64,000 nucleotides of DNA from JAGDMJ01 sp963809695 (lineage in GTDB: Bacteria; Bacteroidota; Ignavibacteria; UBA10030; UBA6906), in contig CAWEKI010000010.1 of the NCBI GenBank assembly GCA_963809695.1, forward strand, positions 248,001 through 312,000, in the 5' to 3' direction. Below are positions 52,710 to 61,400 of the stretch, one piece after another. A program made the position numbers and the translations under genes. The stretch's first letter is position 1. Each line of letters opens with the position of its first letter. The notes beneath the pieces are model-generated. The model made no database searches. It had not been told where the DNA came from and saw only the letters and a list, made by a program, of their open reading frames with translations.

Positions 52710-53455
52710 AAAGTGAAATTCAGCTCAAGCGTCTCCCCGGCCTTCAGTTCCACAGGCCTGCGCTCCACGACGTCACGGTCATACCAGAGCACGAGTGTGT
52801 ACTTGCCCTCGGGGACGTGCCGGATCCGGTAGGTCCCGTCGTCGGACGGAATGGCAAAATAAGGATTCGACAGCACGAGTATCGTGGCATTCATATGCGA
52901 ATGGATATCGCAATATACACGAACGATACCCGGTCGTTCGAAGGTGACCGCCCGGGAGTCATTCTTCGGGTAGCGGCCGAGGTCGAACTCTTTGCTCTGA
53001 GAGTATGAGAAGACGTTGTGAAACAGATTGTCACGGTTGGGGAAGTCCACGGTGGTTCCCGCCAGAACCGGGAGGACCCGCGGATGAAACTGCAGGTTCT
53101 TTTGGTCGAGCACCGGATGTTTTTCAGGAGTGCGGTATGCTTGCTGGTCGAGGGACGATCCCTCCAGGTAAAGAACAGCGCGCTCGGAGAGTTGCCACGC
53201 GTTAGTCGCCTCTTGGCCCGACATCAGCATGTTGTCAATTGTGCCATGTGGAGTGTATCTCTCGCGAATAGGATCGAGGGAATGTTGCCCGGCCGACTCT
53301 TCTTTCGGGGTGACCGTAATGGTTCCCCGGATCTCTGATGTGCCAGACTGCTCATCGCGTGCCTGGTGGTCCTCCTGGCTGGTAGCCGGTTGCACTGCGA
53401 GGAGCAGGATCATCACCATCCACGGTGTTAGCTCCGTACGAGCTTGCTGGGTCAT
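52706..53455 (-). CDS. MauL-like cupredoxin domain protein
   Basis: 249 aa, signal peptide near 10-27 (TPWMVMILLLAVQPATSQ). It has the pattern of proteins annotated as methylamine utilization protein: QFHPRVLPVLAGTTVDFPNRDNLFHNVFSYS with His146, then GIVRVYCDIHSHM with Cys182, His185 and Met188, i.e. four type-1 copper ligands, followed by an all-beta module (YRIRHVPEGKYTLVLWYD). In many bacteria this gene stands next to an outer membrane protein and a sensor/regulator, as here. It is the first gene of the operon. Confidence 0.82.
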   Translation of the reverse strand: MTQQARTELTPWMVMILLLAVQPATSQEDHQARDEQSGTSEIRGTITVTPKEESAGQHSLDPIRERYTPHGTIDNMLMSGQEATNAWQLSERAVLYLEGSSLDQQAYRTPEKHPVLDQKNLQFHPRVLPVLAGTTVDFPNRDNLFHNVFSYSQSKEFDLGRYPKNDSRAVTFERPGIVRVYCDIHSHMNATILVLSNPYFAIPSDDGTYRIRHVPEGKYTLVLWYDRDVVERRPVELKAGETLELNFTF

Positions 53456-53804
53456 AATGATCGATCGGACCGAAAGCGGAAATGTGAAAGATCAAGGAGC
53501 TCGCGCGCTCACCCCCATGCAACAATCACGCGAAGGAAAGAATTCATTCACAATATAAATCAAATTCATGGAAAAGGCCAAAATACAGAGCAACCTGTGG
53601 GACCAGTCCCTCAACTTGCATCCAATATACAATCGAAACGTGTGGGGAGTTGCCGGGCCGGCTGAATCCCGCTGTAGAAGGAACGCAACATGGGATGTAC
53701 TCTCCCGCTCTTCGGGTGAGGACCCTGCTCCTCATTCACTCGTTACTCCTCTGCGAAACCGCTCTTTTCTGCTGCCAATCCTGGCTTTCTGTGTTTGTCT
53801 AGTC

Positions 53805-53820
53805 TGGCACAGCGGTTGCA
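53805..53820 (+). promoter_or_regulatory. Sigma54 (-24/-12) promoter of the cupredoxin lipoprotein gene
   Basis: TGGCAC-A-GCGG-TTGCA fits the sigma54 consensus TGGCACG-N4-TTGCA with one mismatch, and the GG and GC doublets have the exact 10-bp spacing. The predicted start lies near 53831 and the ATG of the cupredoxin gene is at 53866 (35-nt leader). The 53456-53804 stretch holds no convincing gene; activator sites could be there but no clear palindrome was found. Confidence 0.75.
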
Positions 53821-53865
53821 GTGTCACAATGATGATACATCAATATTAATTTCAAGAGGTAAGAA

Positions 53866-54243
53866 ATGCAAAGGAAAATGATCGTTTCTCAACTGCTCGT
53901 GTTTGCGGTCTTCCTGCTCTTGTTGGCAGGATGCACGAAAGGTTCATCGTACTCTACTCCAACGAGTCCTGGACCTTCTGCACCGGCCACCAGTGCGCCG
54001 AACACCGTTGCTATTGCGGGCTTCGCTTTTGGCCCATCATCGGTTACCGTGGCGAAGAATACAACCATCACCTGGCAGAACAAAGACAACGTGGCACACA
54101 CTGCAACAGCTGACGATGGCGCATGGGACACGGGAAGTATTGCACCCGGCGCGAGCAAGGCAATCACCTTCGCGACGGTGGGGACGTTCGCGTATCATTG
54201 CACAGTGCATCCCATGATGAAGGCGATGGTCGTAGTGCAATAA
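53866..54243 (+). CDS. Plastocyanin-like cupredoxin lipoprotein
   Basis: 125 aa. Lipoprotein signal with lipobox LAGC (Cys23), then a Ser/Pro/Thr-rich linker and a compact cupredoxin fold (about 46-125): VAIAGFAFGPSSVTVAKNTT, WQNKDNVAHTA (His78), TFAYHCTVHPMMKA (Cys112, His115, Met118). These are the type-1 copper ligands, so it is a surface or periplasmic electron carrier or copper-holding protein. GAGGTAAG precedes the ATG. It is divergently placed from the MauL-like operon, with a sigma54 promoter ahead, so the neighbouring NtrC-type activator is a natural regulator. Confidence 0.92.
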   Translation: MQRKMIVSQLLVFAVFLLLLAGCTKGSSYSTPTSPGPSAPATSAPNTVAIAGFAFGPSSVTVAKNTTITWQNKDNVAHTATADDGAWDTGSIAPGASKAITFATVGTFAYHCTVHPMMKAMVVVQ

Positions 54244-54532
54244 TAGCAACGCCTGTGGAAAGGCGGGAGCCGAACTTTCGCGGCTTCTGCAAGGGCAAGG
54301 CGTTTGGCACCTGTTCCGAGCCTTTGATGGGTCCTGAAGAGGAAAGAAGAGACTGGAGTGGACTAGGGCTCTGCTACCTGCCGAGAGAAAAAGACTCGCA
54401 TCGGCGGGTAGCTTGCAGCCTCGTAGGGAATTCCGTTGAATAGCAAAGGCCGCGAAAGCGCGGGGCACACTCTCAAGAGTCCAGATGAACTCTCGCGGAG
54501 GCCGATGGGCATCCCGCTCACAGAGTGTTTTG
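54244..54532. other. Gap of 289 bp without a supported gene
   Basis: No gene with family support was seen. It contains short hairpins (GGAGCCG/CGGCTTC at 54266-54287, CCGCG/CGCGG near 54455, ACTCT/AGAGT near 54470). The first may end cupredoxin transcription. An unrecognised small RNA remains possible. Confidence 0.4.
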
Positions 54533-54619
54533 CGGAGAGGCAGGGATTCGAACCCTGGATAGGCTTACACCTATACTAGTTTTCGAGACTAGCGCCTTCA
54601 ACCACTCGGCCACCTCTCC
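54533..54619 (-). tRNA. tRNA-Ser(CGA)
   Basis: An 87-nt cloverleaf on the minus strand: acceptor GGAGAGG/CCTCTCC with discriminator G, D-arm with the GGCCGAGTGGTTGAAGGC type sequence, anticodon stem CTAGT/ACTAG and loop CTCGAAA giving anticodon CGA (reads UCG), a long variable arm typical of tRNA-Ser (about 16 nt), and the GGTTCGAATCC T-loop. CCA is not encoded. It is upstream of nothing on its own strand within 270 bp. Confidence 0.95.
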
Positions 54620-54629
54620 GAAACCTTTC

Positions 54630-54658
54630 AATATACTCCGATTTGTGATGATTTGCAA
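54630..54658 (-). promoter_or_regulatory. Promoter of tRNA-Ser(CGA)
   Basis: On the minus strand TTGCAA (54658-54653), a 17-bp spacer and TATATT (54635-54630), 10 bp ahead of the tRNA 5' end at 54619. The spacing fits a sigma70-type stable-RNA promoter. Confidence 0.6.
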
Positions 54659-54770
54659 CGGACACGACCCGGTCTGCTCCCGCCGCGCTTGACCCTCTCA
54701 TGACACTTCGGTACTTTGAATTCGATCGAAGAGGCTGTTGCCTGTCCTTTCACTTCACGCCAACCACTAA

Positions 54771-55235
54771 CCTGCGGGGTCTTTCCAGAACAAAACCGAA
54801 CGGGTGGAGGGGCGGTTCTGGAACCTCACCTATTACCCGCAGGCGACCGCCAAGTCAAAACCCAGTGAGCTCCAAATCCTGCGGAATTTTGAAAGCGCGG
54901 CCAAAAAGCTCGGAGGAACGGTTCTCTGGTCAGACAAATCCAGGGAGACTCTCCGGATAACGAAGGAAGGGAAGGATTTCTGGGTGGATGTATGGGCCGA
55001 GTTTACGGGAAAGTACGGACTGAGGATCATCGAGAAACAAGCAATGGCACAGGACATCGTTGCCAATGCCGATGCACTGCTGAACGATCTTAATACGACC
55101 GGACATGCGGCGGTGTATGGAATTGCCGCTTTCCGGATGAAGGCCTTCGGGAACGGACCTTATGCTCCGGTGGCTTCCAACGATACGGAAGAGGGAAAGG
55201 CGAAGAATCGACGGGTGGAGTTAGTGAAGCAGTAA
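54771..55235 (+). pseudogene. Truncated OmpA-family gene with internal deletion
   Basis: The frame 54771-55235 (GTG 54804 as a possible start, 143 aa) matches the middle of a known OmpA-type periplasmic/outer membrane protein: RVEGRFWNLTYYPQ, then LQILRNFESAAKKLGGTVL, then a TGHAAVYGI stretch. There it jumps to AAFRMKAFGNGPYAPVASN, the extreme C-terminus (EEGKAKNRRVELVKQ). The roughly 65 residues of the peptidoglycan-binding OmpA core that normally lie between (YFDTG ... GHTDN ... LSQ-RA) are gone, and no signal peptide precedes the frame. The join falls where intact relatives carry YGI at both ends of the missing part, which suggests recombination between short repeats. Not functional as an OmpA domain. 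Confidence 0.75.
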
Positions 55236-55633
55236 GCGTTCCGGCTCTTTGACATTGGGTCGGTATCTGCGTAGATTGTAATAGGCGGTTGGGGTTGGCA
55301 CGTTGGACCGTCCGCTTCAAGTACGTGAGGGAAATGTAGCCTTGAACCCCGACACGAGGCACAGTCTCAGGTCGCATCCCATGCAGGAACGGAACTGCGC
55401 GCATTGGAAGGGCGTTGGAATATCAGAAGGAGCGTTCGTTGCACACGGGCACCAGAACCGCTGATACTCACATTCCCACCAACCAAGTCAATTCCAGGTT
55501 CGACGGACAATGCGTGATCTGACAGACGTCGAACCAGAACGTCCTCGGGTTTCCTACGTGGCTGGAAAGTAGCACGTCGTGCCTGGTAACAGGGGCATGG
55601 GTGGTTTTCAAAATGAAGTCAAAGGAGCAGCGT
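55236..55633. other. Gap of 398 bp with one promoter-like element
   Basis: No gene is seen. TTGACA (55249-55254), a 17-bp spacer and TAGATT (55272-55277) form a plausible plus-strand promoter, about 350 bp upstream of the desaturase gene. Either the desaturase has a long leader or a small transcript lies here. The rest has no clear feature. Confidence 0.45.
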
Positions 55634-56854
55634 ATGGTCCCAGAATCTACAATTTGGAATATCCTTCAACATCATGTTCCCCGGGGTCAATGGATCTCGA
55701 TCGGTCAGATCTTCGCGATTGTTGAATCGTACGTAAAGTTCGACAGCGCCGATCTTCAGGCGCACAGGACAAATCCACTCATTCCGGCATGGAGAAACAG
55801 AGTAAAGCGCGTGCTGGAACAAAAAAGAGGGCAGGGAAGATTCATGGGAGAAAACGGGCATAGCGATCGCTGTGCGCAGCAGAAACTGGATGTTGTTCGA
55901 TCGATCGAACCGTGGCTCGGGCAAAACCTCAACTCGTTTTTGAAGCCGGTAGACGGAAGCTGGCAGCCCGCCGATCTTCTTCCCGACCTGGCCGCGGCGT
56001 CCTGGGTTGAGGAACTGACCGAGTTTCGCCGGAAAGCCGAGAGCCTGCCCGACGATGTCCTTGTGGTGCTGGTCGGAGATATGGTCACGGAAGAAGCGCT
56101 TCCGACCTATCAGAGTTGGCTCAACCGGCTCCATGGAGTCACTGACGAGACTGGTGCAAGCGACCGCCCGTGGGCCCGGTGGACCAGGGGATGGACGTCC
56201 GAGGAGAACCGTCATGGAGATCTCTTGAACCGCTACCTGTATATCACAGGCAGGGTGGACATGCACGCGGTGGAAGTGACGATACATCACCTGATCAACA
56301 ATGGCTTCGACGCACATACCGACAATGATCCTTATCTGGGTTTCATCTACACGTCGTTTCAGGAGCGAGCCACGAAGATCTCCCATCGAAACGTGGCAAC
56401 GCTTGCCAAGCGAGTGGGAGAGGAAGCGTTACATCGCATCTGCGGCATCATTGCCGGAGACGAAGCAAGGCATGAGAAAGCGTACAAAGCGATCATGGCA
56501 AAGGTCTTCGAGGCGGATCCCGTAGGCGCTGTGGGGGCATTCGCCACGATGATGAAGCGCAAGATCGTGATGCCGGCTGTCTCGATGCAGGACGCGAAAG
56601 ACGAGCATCTGTTCACTCGCTTCTCCCGGGTGGCCCAGAGAACCGGTGTCTACACCATCCACGATTACGCGGACATCATCGAAAGCCTGGTGCGGGAGTG
56701 GAGGGTCGAGTATCTTGTTGGACTTTCCGATCTCGCCGCAAAGGCACAGGACTACCTCTGCACTCTTTCGGAAAGGTATCGCGCGCTGGCCGGGAAGACG
56801 AGTTTCAGCGGGCCGGATAATTTCAGCTGGATCTTCAACCGCCAAGTGGGCTAA
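55634..56854 (+). CDS. Acyl-ACP desaturase with an N-terminal winged-helix-like domain
   Basis: 406 aa from ATG 55634, picked because AAAGGAG (55621-55627) stands seven bases ahead. The C-terminal about 320 residues are a soluble stearoyl-ACP desaturase: opening KLDVVRSIEPWLGQNLNSFL (about 84), iron ligands in VTEEALPTYQ (Glu153/154), SEENRH (190-194), QERATKISH and GDEARHEKAY (Glu277, His280). This inserts a double bond into acyl-ACP with O2 and reduced ferredoxin. Before it lie about 70 residues (TIWNILQHHVPRGQWISIGQI ... WRNRVKRVLEQKRGQGRF) that look like a small winged-helix DNA- or protein-binding domain, not found in the usual enzyme. The fusion is continuous in frame and starts at a good ribosome site. 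Confidence 0.85.
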   Translation: MVPESTIWNILQHHVPRGQWISIGQIFAIVESYVKFDSADLQAHRTNPLIPAWRNRVKRVLEQKRGQGRFMGENGHSDRCAQQKLDVVRSIEPWLGQNLNSFLKPVDGSWQPADLLPDLAAASWVEELTEFRRKAESLPDDVLVVLVGDMVTEEALPTYQSWLNRLHGVTDETGASDRPWARWTRGWTSEENRHGDLLNRYLYITGRVDMHAVEVTIHHLINNGFDAHTDNDPYLGFIYTSFQERATKISHRNVATLAKRVGEEALHRICGIIAGDEARHEKAYKAIMAKVFEADPVGAVGAFATMMKRKIVMPAVSMQDAKDEHLFTRFSRVAQRTGVYTIHDYADIIESLVREWRVEYLVGLSDLAAKAQDYLCTLSERYRALAGKTSFSGPDNFSWIFNRQVG

Positions 56855-57018
56855 TTCCCTCCATGGATCACCGCCTCATCCCATCGGATTAAACCTCTCA
56901 TCCTTTCAATACGTCTAATGCCCATCGCTCAAGGCAGGGAACGGGTGTGGGCTGCTGGGCGTTTTGGTAGCTGTTCTATGGTTCGAATATGGTTTCCGCT
57001 AACTATTGGAGGAAAGCT

Positions 57019-57756
57019 ATGCGAGGGGTTCTGTGCGCCACCATCCTGGGTATTTTCGTCCACGCAAGTGCTCGCGCAGATCATCCCTGGCTCCCGCACA
57101 GCAGCGAGCCCGGATATGCCGAGATTCCGCTGGCAATTCCCTCCCTGATCATCCCCGTGCCGCCGGTCATTTCCCCTCTTCCCGACTCAACACCTGTGGT
57201 GCATCCCAGGCTCATGCCGCAGAATATCAGCTGGATGGAGCAAATGCTCTGGGGAGAGTCCGGGCTCGTGCGCAAGATCGGCATTGCCGGCGACCTCACC
57301 CCGGAAGTACGGAAGCACGAGCTGGGCGTTCGGCGCACCATGCTGACCATGCATCAGATTGGCGGGTTCGTGAGCTGGGGGCTGATGGTCGCATCCTGCT
57401 ATACCGGGCAGCGGGTGCTGAATGGAGACCGCTCGATCAGCGATACGCATAGCATGTTGGTCAAGACGACCATTGGTGCTTACGCCTTCACGGGCCTTCT
57501 GGCAGTCCTTTCTCCTCCACCTTTGATCCGGCGGGACGAGACAAGCACCACCACCATTCACAAGACACTCGCATGGGTACACCTTGCCGGGATGATTCTG
57601 ACACCGATCATCGGCGGCATGGTCTGGCATTTCACGGGCAATCGGCAAACCGGAAGAGTTCTTGTCCAGAACGACGGCGAGGCGAGATTCCATCAAATCT
57701 CCGCTTACGCTACCACAACGGTGTTCACGGTGTCGATGGTGATCATGACCTTTTAG
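57019..57756 (+). CDS. Cytochrome b561-like membrane protein
   Basis: 245 aa from ATG 57019 (GGAGGAA at 57008-57014; the ATG 56989 adds ten residues without a site). Signal peptide ends at about SARAD. Four to five hydrophobic segments follow (about 108-130, 150-165, 185-206, 228-244) with conserved histidines at their ends: MHQIGGF (H112), THSML (H144), IHKTLAWVHLAG (H181, H188), WHFTG (H204) and FHQIS (H225). Paired His on helices suggest haem b binding and electron transfer, like DUF4405/b561 proteins. The next gene is a YceI protein, and YceJ (b561)-YceI pairs are known. The Pro-rich segment 35-60 is unexplained. Confidence 0.65.
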   Translation: MRGVLCATILGIFVHASARADHPWLPHSSEPGYAEIPLAIPSLIIPVPPVISPLPDSTPVVHPRLMPQNISWMEQMLWGESGLVRKIGIAGDLTPEVRKHELGVRRTMLTMHQIGGFVSWGLMVASCYTGQRVLNGDRSISDTHSMLVKTTIGAYAFTGLLAVLSPPPLIRRDETSTTTIHKTLAWVHLAGMILTPIIGGMVWHFTGNRQTGRVLVQNDGEARFHQISAYATTTVFTVSMVIMTF

Positions 57757-57793
57757 ACCTGCATACTACTTGCGTAAAGAGACGGGAGGGAGC

Positions 57794-58342
57794 TTGACGA
57801 ATACAGCTGCAATGACGCTGGTTTCTGTATTGCTTGTCGCGACGGTGGCGGATGCTCAGGCACGAAAGATTCCGGCGGAGAAGGAAGGCACGTCGATCAC
57901 GTACCATTTGGTCCATCCGCTGCACAAGATCGATGGTGTGAGCAAAGACGTTGATTGCAGTGCTGAGATTGATCCCTCGGCTCGCGCAATCAGCTCGGTG
58001 ACGGTCGACGTGGACGTGACGACTTTTGATAGCGACAATTCGAACAGGGACTCGCACGCAATGGAGGTTGTCGATGCGATCGACTTCCCGGAGGTCACGT
58101 TTGCGAGCTCGCGGATCGAGCAGCGTGGTGACAGCCTGTTTGCGACAGGCAAACTGACGTTTCACGGCCTTACCCGTGATGTGACAATTGCCGCCAAGCC
58201 GGAGTGGGCTGCGTCGCAGCTTGTTGTGAACGGCGCTTTCGACATTCTCCTGTCGGACTACAAGATCGAGCGGCCGTCGCTCCTCATGATTCCGGTGGAA
58301 AACACATTGCGATTCACGCTGACTGCGCTCTTCAAGCTTTGA
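57794..58342 (+). CDS. YceI-family periplasmic protein
   Basis: About 182 aa from TTG 57794 with GGGAGGG just ahead; the frame then opens with a signal peptide (TNTAAMTLVSVLLVATVADA). YceI beta-barrel signs: ITYHLVHPLHKIDGVSKDV, DVTTFDSDNSNRDSHAMEVV, DFPEVTFASSRIE and LTFHGLTRDVTIAAK. YceI proteins bind isoprenoid or amphiphilic lipids in the periplasm. The gene begins 37 bp after the b561-like gene, on the same strand, as in the YceJ-YceI arrangement. Confidence 0.9.
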   Translation: MTNTAAMTLVSVLLVATVADAQARKIPAEKEGTSITYHLVHPLHKIDGVSKDVDCSAEIDPSARAISSVTVDVDVTTFDSDNSNRDSHAMEVVDAIDFPEVTFASSRIEQRGDSLFATGKLTFHGLTRDVTIAAKPEWAASQLVVNGAFDILLSDYKIERPSLLMIPVENTLRFTLTALFKL

Positions 58343-58358
58343 GACACCGGGATTCTAC

Positions 58359-58385
58359 GCGGGGCAGCCGTCGAGCTTGCCCCGC
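58359..58385. terminator. Hairpin between convergent genes
   Basis: An 8-bp perfect stem GCGGGGCA/TGCCCCGC with an 11-base loop, 16 bp after the YceI stop. Further inverted repeats GGGAC/GTCCC (58423-58437) and ATTCT/AGAAT (58438-58450) follow. It sits between the YceI gene and the convergent lyase gene, and may stop both. Confidence 0.5.
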
Positions 58386-58469
58386 TTGGTCCTGTAGGTC
58401 GTTTGGCCCATCCTGTTGAAGGGGGACGAACCGTCCCATTCTAGAAGAATGAGACGAGGCTCGTGCCGC

Positions 58470-61400
58470 TCATTTGAAGAATAGCACGCCAATTGTCCCC
58501 ATATCCCACCAGCTCTGATTCTGATTGAACCCTGCCCATATATGCTGGTTTTTCCGATAGGTGGTTCCGTCATTGTCGCTCAAGGCCACATCGAATCCGA
58601 GCTTTGCGCCAAGCTTTAAGCCAATCCTGCCCAGGGCAGAAAGAGGATAACGGCAGATCATCGCGTATCCGCCTGTAGTCCGGGAAAAGAAGGTCTCCGC
58701 TCCAGGGACCAGTAATGGCTTGGGCAGTGTGGGACCGCCGGCGCCCCCCCCTTGCCACTTCTCCGGCGGAAACTCTGTTAGCCTGTGCTCGGCCATGGAA
58801 AGATGCCTGAAAAGCCCGGGGGTCGGGGGATCGCTCCCTTGATCGGAACCGGTGCGCGTATCCAGGATCACCTCCATGCAATCGGTGTCCCAGGGATAGC
58901 TCATGACAGGGAAATTCCAGTGGGTGACAAGACTGTCGTCCAGTACATGAGCGCCCACGTACAACGAAGAATCATCATACATCACAAACACCGTTGCCGA
59001 AAGATCCTTCTTGCCGTGCCAGGGCTGGTTCCCCAAGAGAAGGCGCGCCACCTGGGTGGCTTTGTCAATTGCGATCGGGTGCGTTGTGTCCCATCCGCGC
59101 CAGCTGCCGTCAAACGCAAGTGTTGATGTGGCACGGTGCGCAACCCCGGCATAAATGTCACGCACGATTTCCATTGAGAAGTGATCGGCCGAAAGCCTCA
59201 CACGCACAGGATAGAGCTGATTGTCCGGGTTGTAGCCGGTCAGTTCAACAGGGATGGAGAACGACTTCTCCTCTCGCGCTTTGAGATGCATGACAAACTT
59301 CAGGGGTGCTTTCGTTGACCAGGCGGGATGGGGCGTGACGGCCATCTTTGTGCTTAGAGACGTCGGGGTGAGATTCCTTACACGGATCAGAATGCTCTGT
59401 GATTCTCCATTCGGAACCAGGATCTCAGCCTGAAGCGGCGCGGCAACAGTGAGCCTCTTTGTGACAGTGTCCGGTCCCATGATGAAGTTCGTTGCCAGTG
59501 AGACTGGCGGCGCATCATTGGGGACGCGGATCGGAATCTGCCGCACGGGAGCGGAAGTCTCTTGCATGTTGACCCCTTCTGACCTGGCAGATGTGAGCCA
59601 CGAAACGTCCTTTGTGTATGTTCCCGGGGCCACCACTCTGGAAATAGGACCTTTGTTGAACGCTTTCAGATTCACGACGCCTCCCCACCAGGTAAGCTGA
59701 CTCTCCGTCCGCTCTTGCCAGTCCGCAGGCATAAGGATCCTCAAGGGTACGGCAATGGCGCTCCCGGGTGCCTTTGGTTCAAGCTCACGAATTGTGATGA
59801 CATTTTGCATCCCCGGGAAAAGCGTGTCGTTGGCTGGCGTGGAGATCTCATAAGGGCTTCCAGCTCGTTTCAGGATCACGTGCCCGCCCACACTGGTGAA
59901 GTCGGCCGGTCTGCCACGGAGCATCACGACCTTGACCCCCGAACCAGCAATGCTTGTCCCGGAAACGGGGGAAGACGAATCGACATACAGCGTATCGTTC
60001 GACCATCGGCACTCGATGCGCTCGATTGGCAGTGGCGACGCGAGAAGCAAGGTGTCTCCTCGGTAAACTGCCCCGCTGTTGAACGTCGCCAGGCGGGTGA
60101 GCCTTCCTTGTTCGGAGCGTATGAGCCAAAACTTGAGGCTGTCGATATCGGCGTGCACCAGATCCTCCCCGGCGGTGCGGATGATGCGATACGTGTTTGC
60201 TTCGGTGGTCCGTTCGAATGTAGTGACTGAAGGTGAGGCAGCATACGCTTGAATCAAGTGCGCAAAACGCGTAGAGGCGGATGTCCGGCGACTCATGAGC
60301 ATTGGAATCGGCTTTGGATCGCTCACCATCTGCTTGTAGAACCCACCCAGCCTGGGACTGATGGCCTTGAACACCTGCGTCCCTTTTTCACCGATCGCTC
60401 GAACGACAAGATGCTGTCCATCCTCGTCCTCAAACACGGCCTCCCAGGAATCGCCCGTTTTGCCGGAGGCGATCTCGGTGAGTTGATCATATCCCGGAAT
60501 CCCCGGCTGCTTCCCGAAACGGTCTGCAGGCTCCGGTCGGAAATTAATACCGTCCACGGTCAGCTTTCCGAAGCTGTGCAGCGGCCAGTCAATGAGCCGG
60601 GGTTCGCGGGCATGGATATTGCAAAGGTCGATGAAGTAATCGTCCACCTGGAGAAGCGTGCGTGTCAATTCAGCGCCAGGGTATTCTGTGCTTGACGCCC
60701 CTGAGGCAACCTGCAGACCTGGCAATACACCAAAGAATCGATAATAGCCATTGGTCCATGTCTGCGATGTCTGATCCAGCACGACAGTATTATGCGCGAT
60801 ACTCTGTCGATACCAGAGCTGGAGATTTGGATTGAAGTACATCTCATTCAATGGATCAACGATCCAGTTGCGGCCGAGGGCGTAATATCCCATCTGCAGG
60901 CGGTCGGGATGGCCATGCTCCCCTCCCATGATGCCGTAATCGAGATACAGATAGCGGCGGTCTTTGCCAGTTCCGTTCCGCAGAACCGCAAAGCCGTTCC
61001 CTTCGAGGTCGGTGCTCTGCTCTGGATAAATATCCGCTCGGTATGTGGGAAGATCGGGCACCACATTGAACAGTGAGATGGGATTCTCGGTCTCGTGAGC
61101 ACCCGATTCTTCGCCGACGACCTGCTTTCCTCGCTGCAAGCCCGTCAGGGTCAGCAAGGCAAGATACATTGGGTCGCGATACACAGAGTAGCCAATTTCA
61201 TAAAACGTTGCGTACTCGAGGATTCTTCCTCCTCCGCTGTCTTTGCTGCGGGGAAACTCAAAGTTGGGTGTGATGATCCTGAACGGAGCGTCGAACATCT
61301 TCTTCATGGTTCGCCCGGCAATCCCGCGATGGTAAAGATCCATGCCGTTGTGCCGCGCCATTTCCGCCAGGTGAATCATCCCCCGCAAGGCCACAAAATG

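Noticed and set aside
53518..53533. A minus-strand sigma54-like element upstream of the MauL-like gene.
   Set aside because: The -12 part is good, but the -24 part has only four of seven consensus bases and one of the two Gs; not strong enough to list.
53568..53849. A 93-aa frame with a hydrophobic end before the cupredoxin gene.
   Set aside because: It overlaps the sigma54 promoter, has no known family and weak start signal.
56989..57018. Upstream ATG for the b561-like protein.
   Set aside because: It lacks a ribosome site, while ATG 57019 has GGAGGAA.
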